From Treponema sp. (GTDB lineage: Bacteria > Spirochaetota > Spirochaetia > Treponematales > Breznakiellaceae), in NCBI GenBank assembly GCA_009786675.1, contig WQRP01000019.1, forward strand, positions 11,680-17,074: DNA of 5,395 nt, given 5' to 3'. The notes below the pieces were generated by a model, which had not been told where the DNA came from, searched no databases, and saw nothing but the letters and a program-made list of their open reading frames with translations. The translations under genes and the position numbers were made by a program. Of the stretch, positions 5,391-5,395 are shown piece by piece. Within the stretch, counting starts at the first letter, position 1, and each line of letters opens with the position of its first letter.

Positions 5391-5395
5391 CCCCG

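Noticed and set aside
1..5395. CRISPR arrays, tRNA or rRNA genes, insertion sequences and attachment sites.
   Set aside because: No spaced direct repeats, no tRNA-like cloverleaf, no transposase or integrase reading frame and no terminal inverted repeats were found by reading both strands.

Overview
The window looks like chromosomal DNA from a spirochaete, most likely a treponeme-like organism of medium to high GC. This rests on three things: an acetate kinase with a long C-terminal extension and a non-standard 'TAGVGEF' segment; a recX-rpsI-rplM cluster of a kind I remember from treponemes; and a sigma-like protein of a type I associate loosely with that group. All three are judgements from memory, without a database search. 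The ackA-pfkB and ribosomal genes are clearly GC-rich, while the centre of the window (about 2290-3770) is visibly richer in A and T.

Layout. Bases 1-2281, plus strand: the 3' part of ackA (acetate kinase; the N-terminus lies outside the window), then one base later a PfkB-family sugar or nucleoside kinase. Bases 2291-2671, minus strand: a small unrecognised protein with three predicted membrane segments, converging on the kinase. Bases 2672-2894: a 223-base divergent intergenic region with a strong hairpin or imperfect palindrome, a perfect TTGACA facing the membrane-protein gene, and a near-match to a sigma-54 promoter facing the other way. Bases 2895-3767, plus strand: a 290-residue protein with a sigma-region-2-like N-terminal part and a C-terminal helix-turn-helix like sigma region 4. 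Bases 3793-5353, minus strand: recX, rpsI (uS9) and rplM (uL13), transcribed in the order rplM-rpsI-recX.

How the genes fit together. ackA and pfkB are probably co-transcribed and translationally coupled. AckA makes ATP from acetyl phosphate at the end of fermentation; the kinase partner is an ATP-using enzyme of unknown substrate. rplM-rpsI is the usual ribosomal protein pair, and recX, a modulator of RecA, is probably read through from it. The sigma-like gene and its divergent membrane-protein neighbour are the least understood part and the best candidate for something undescribed, possibly a regulator with a membrane partner. No mobile element, CRISPR array, tRNA or rRNA was seen.
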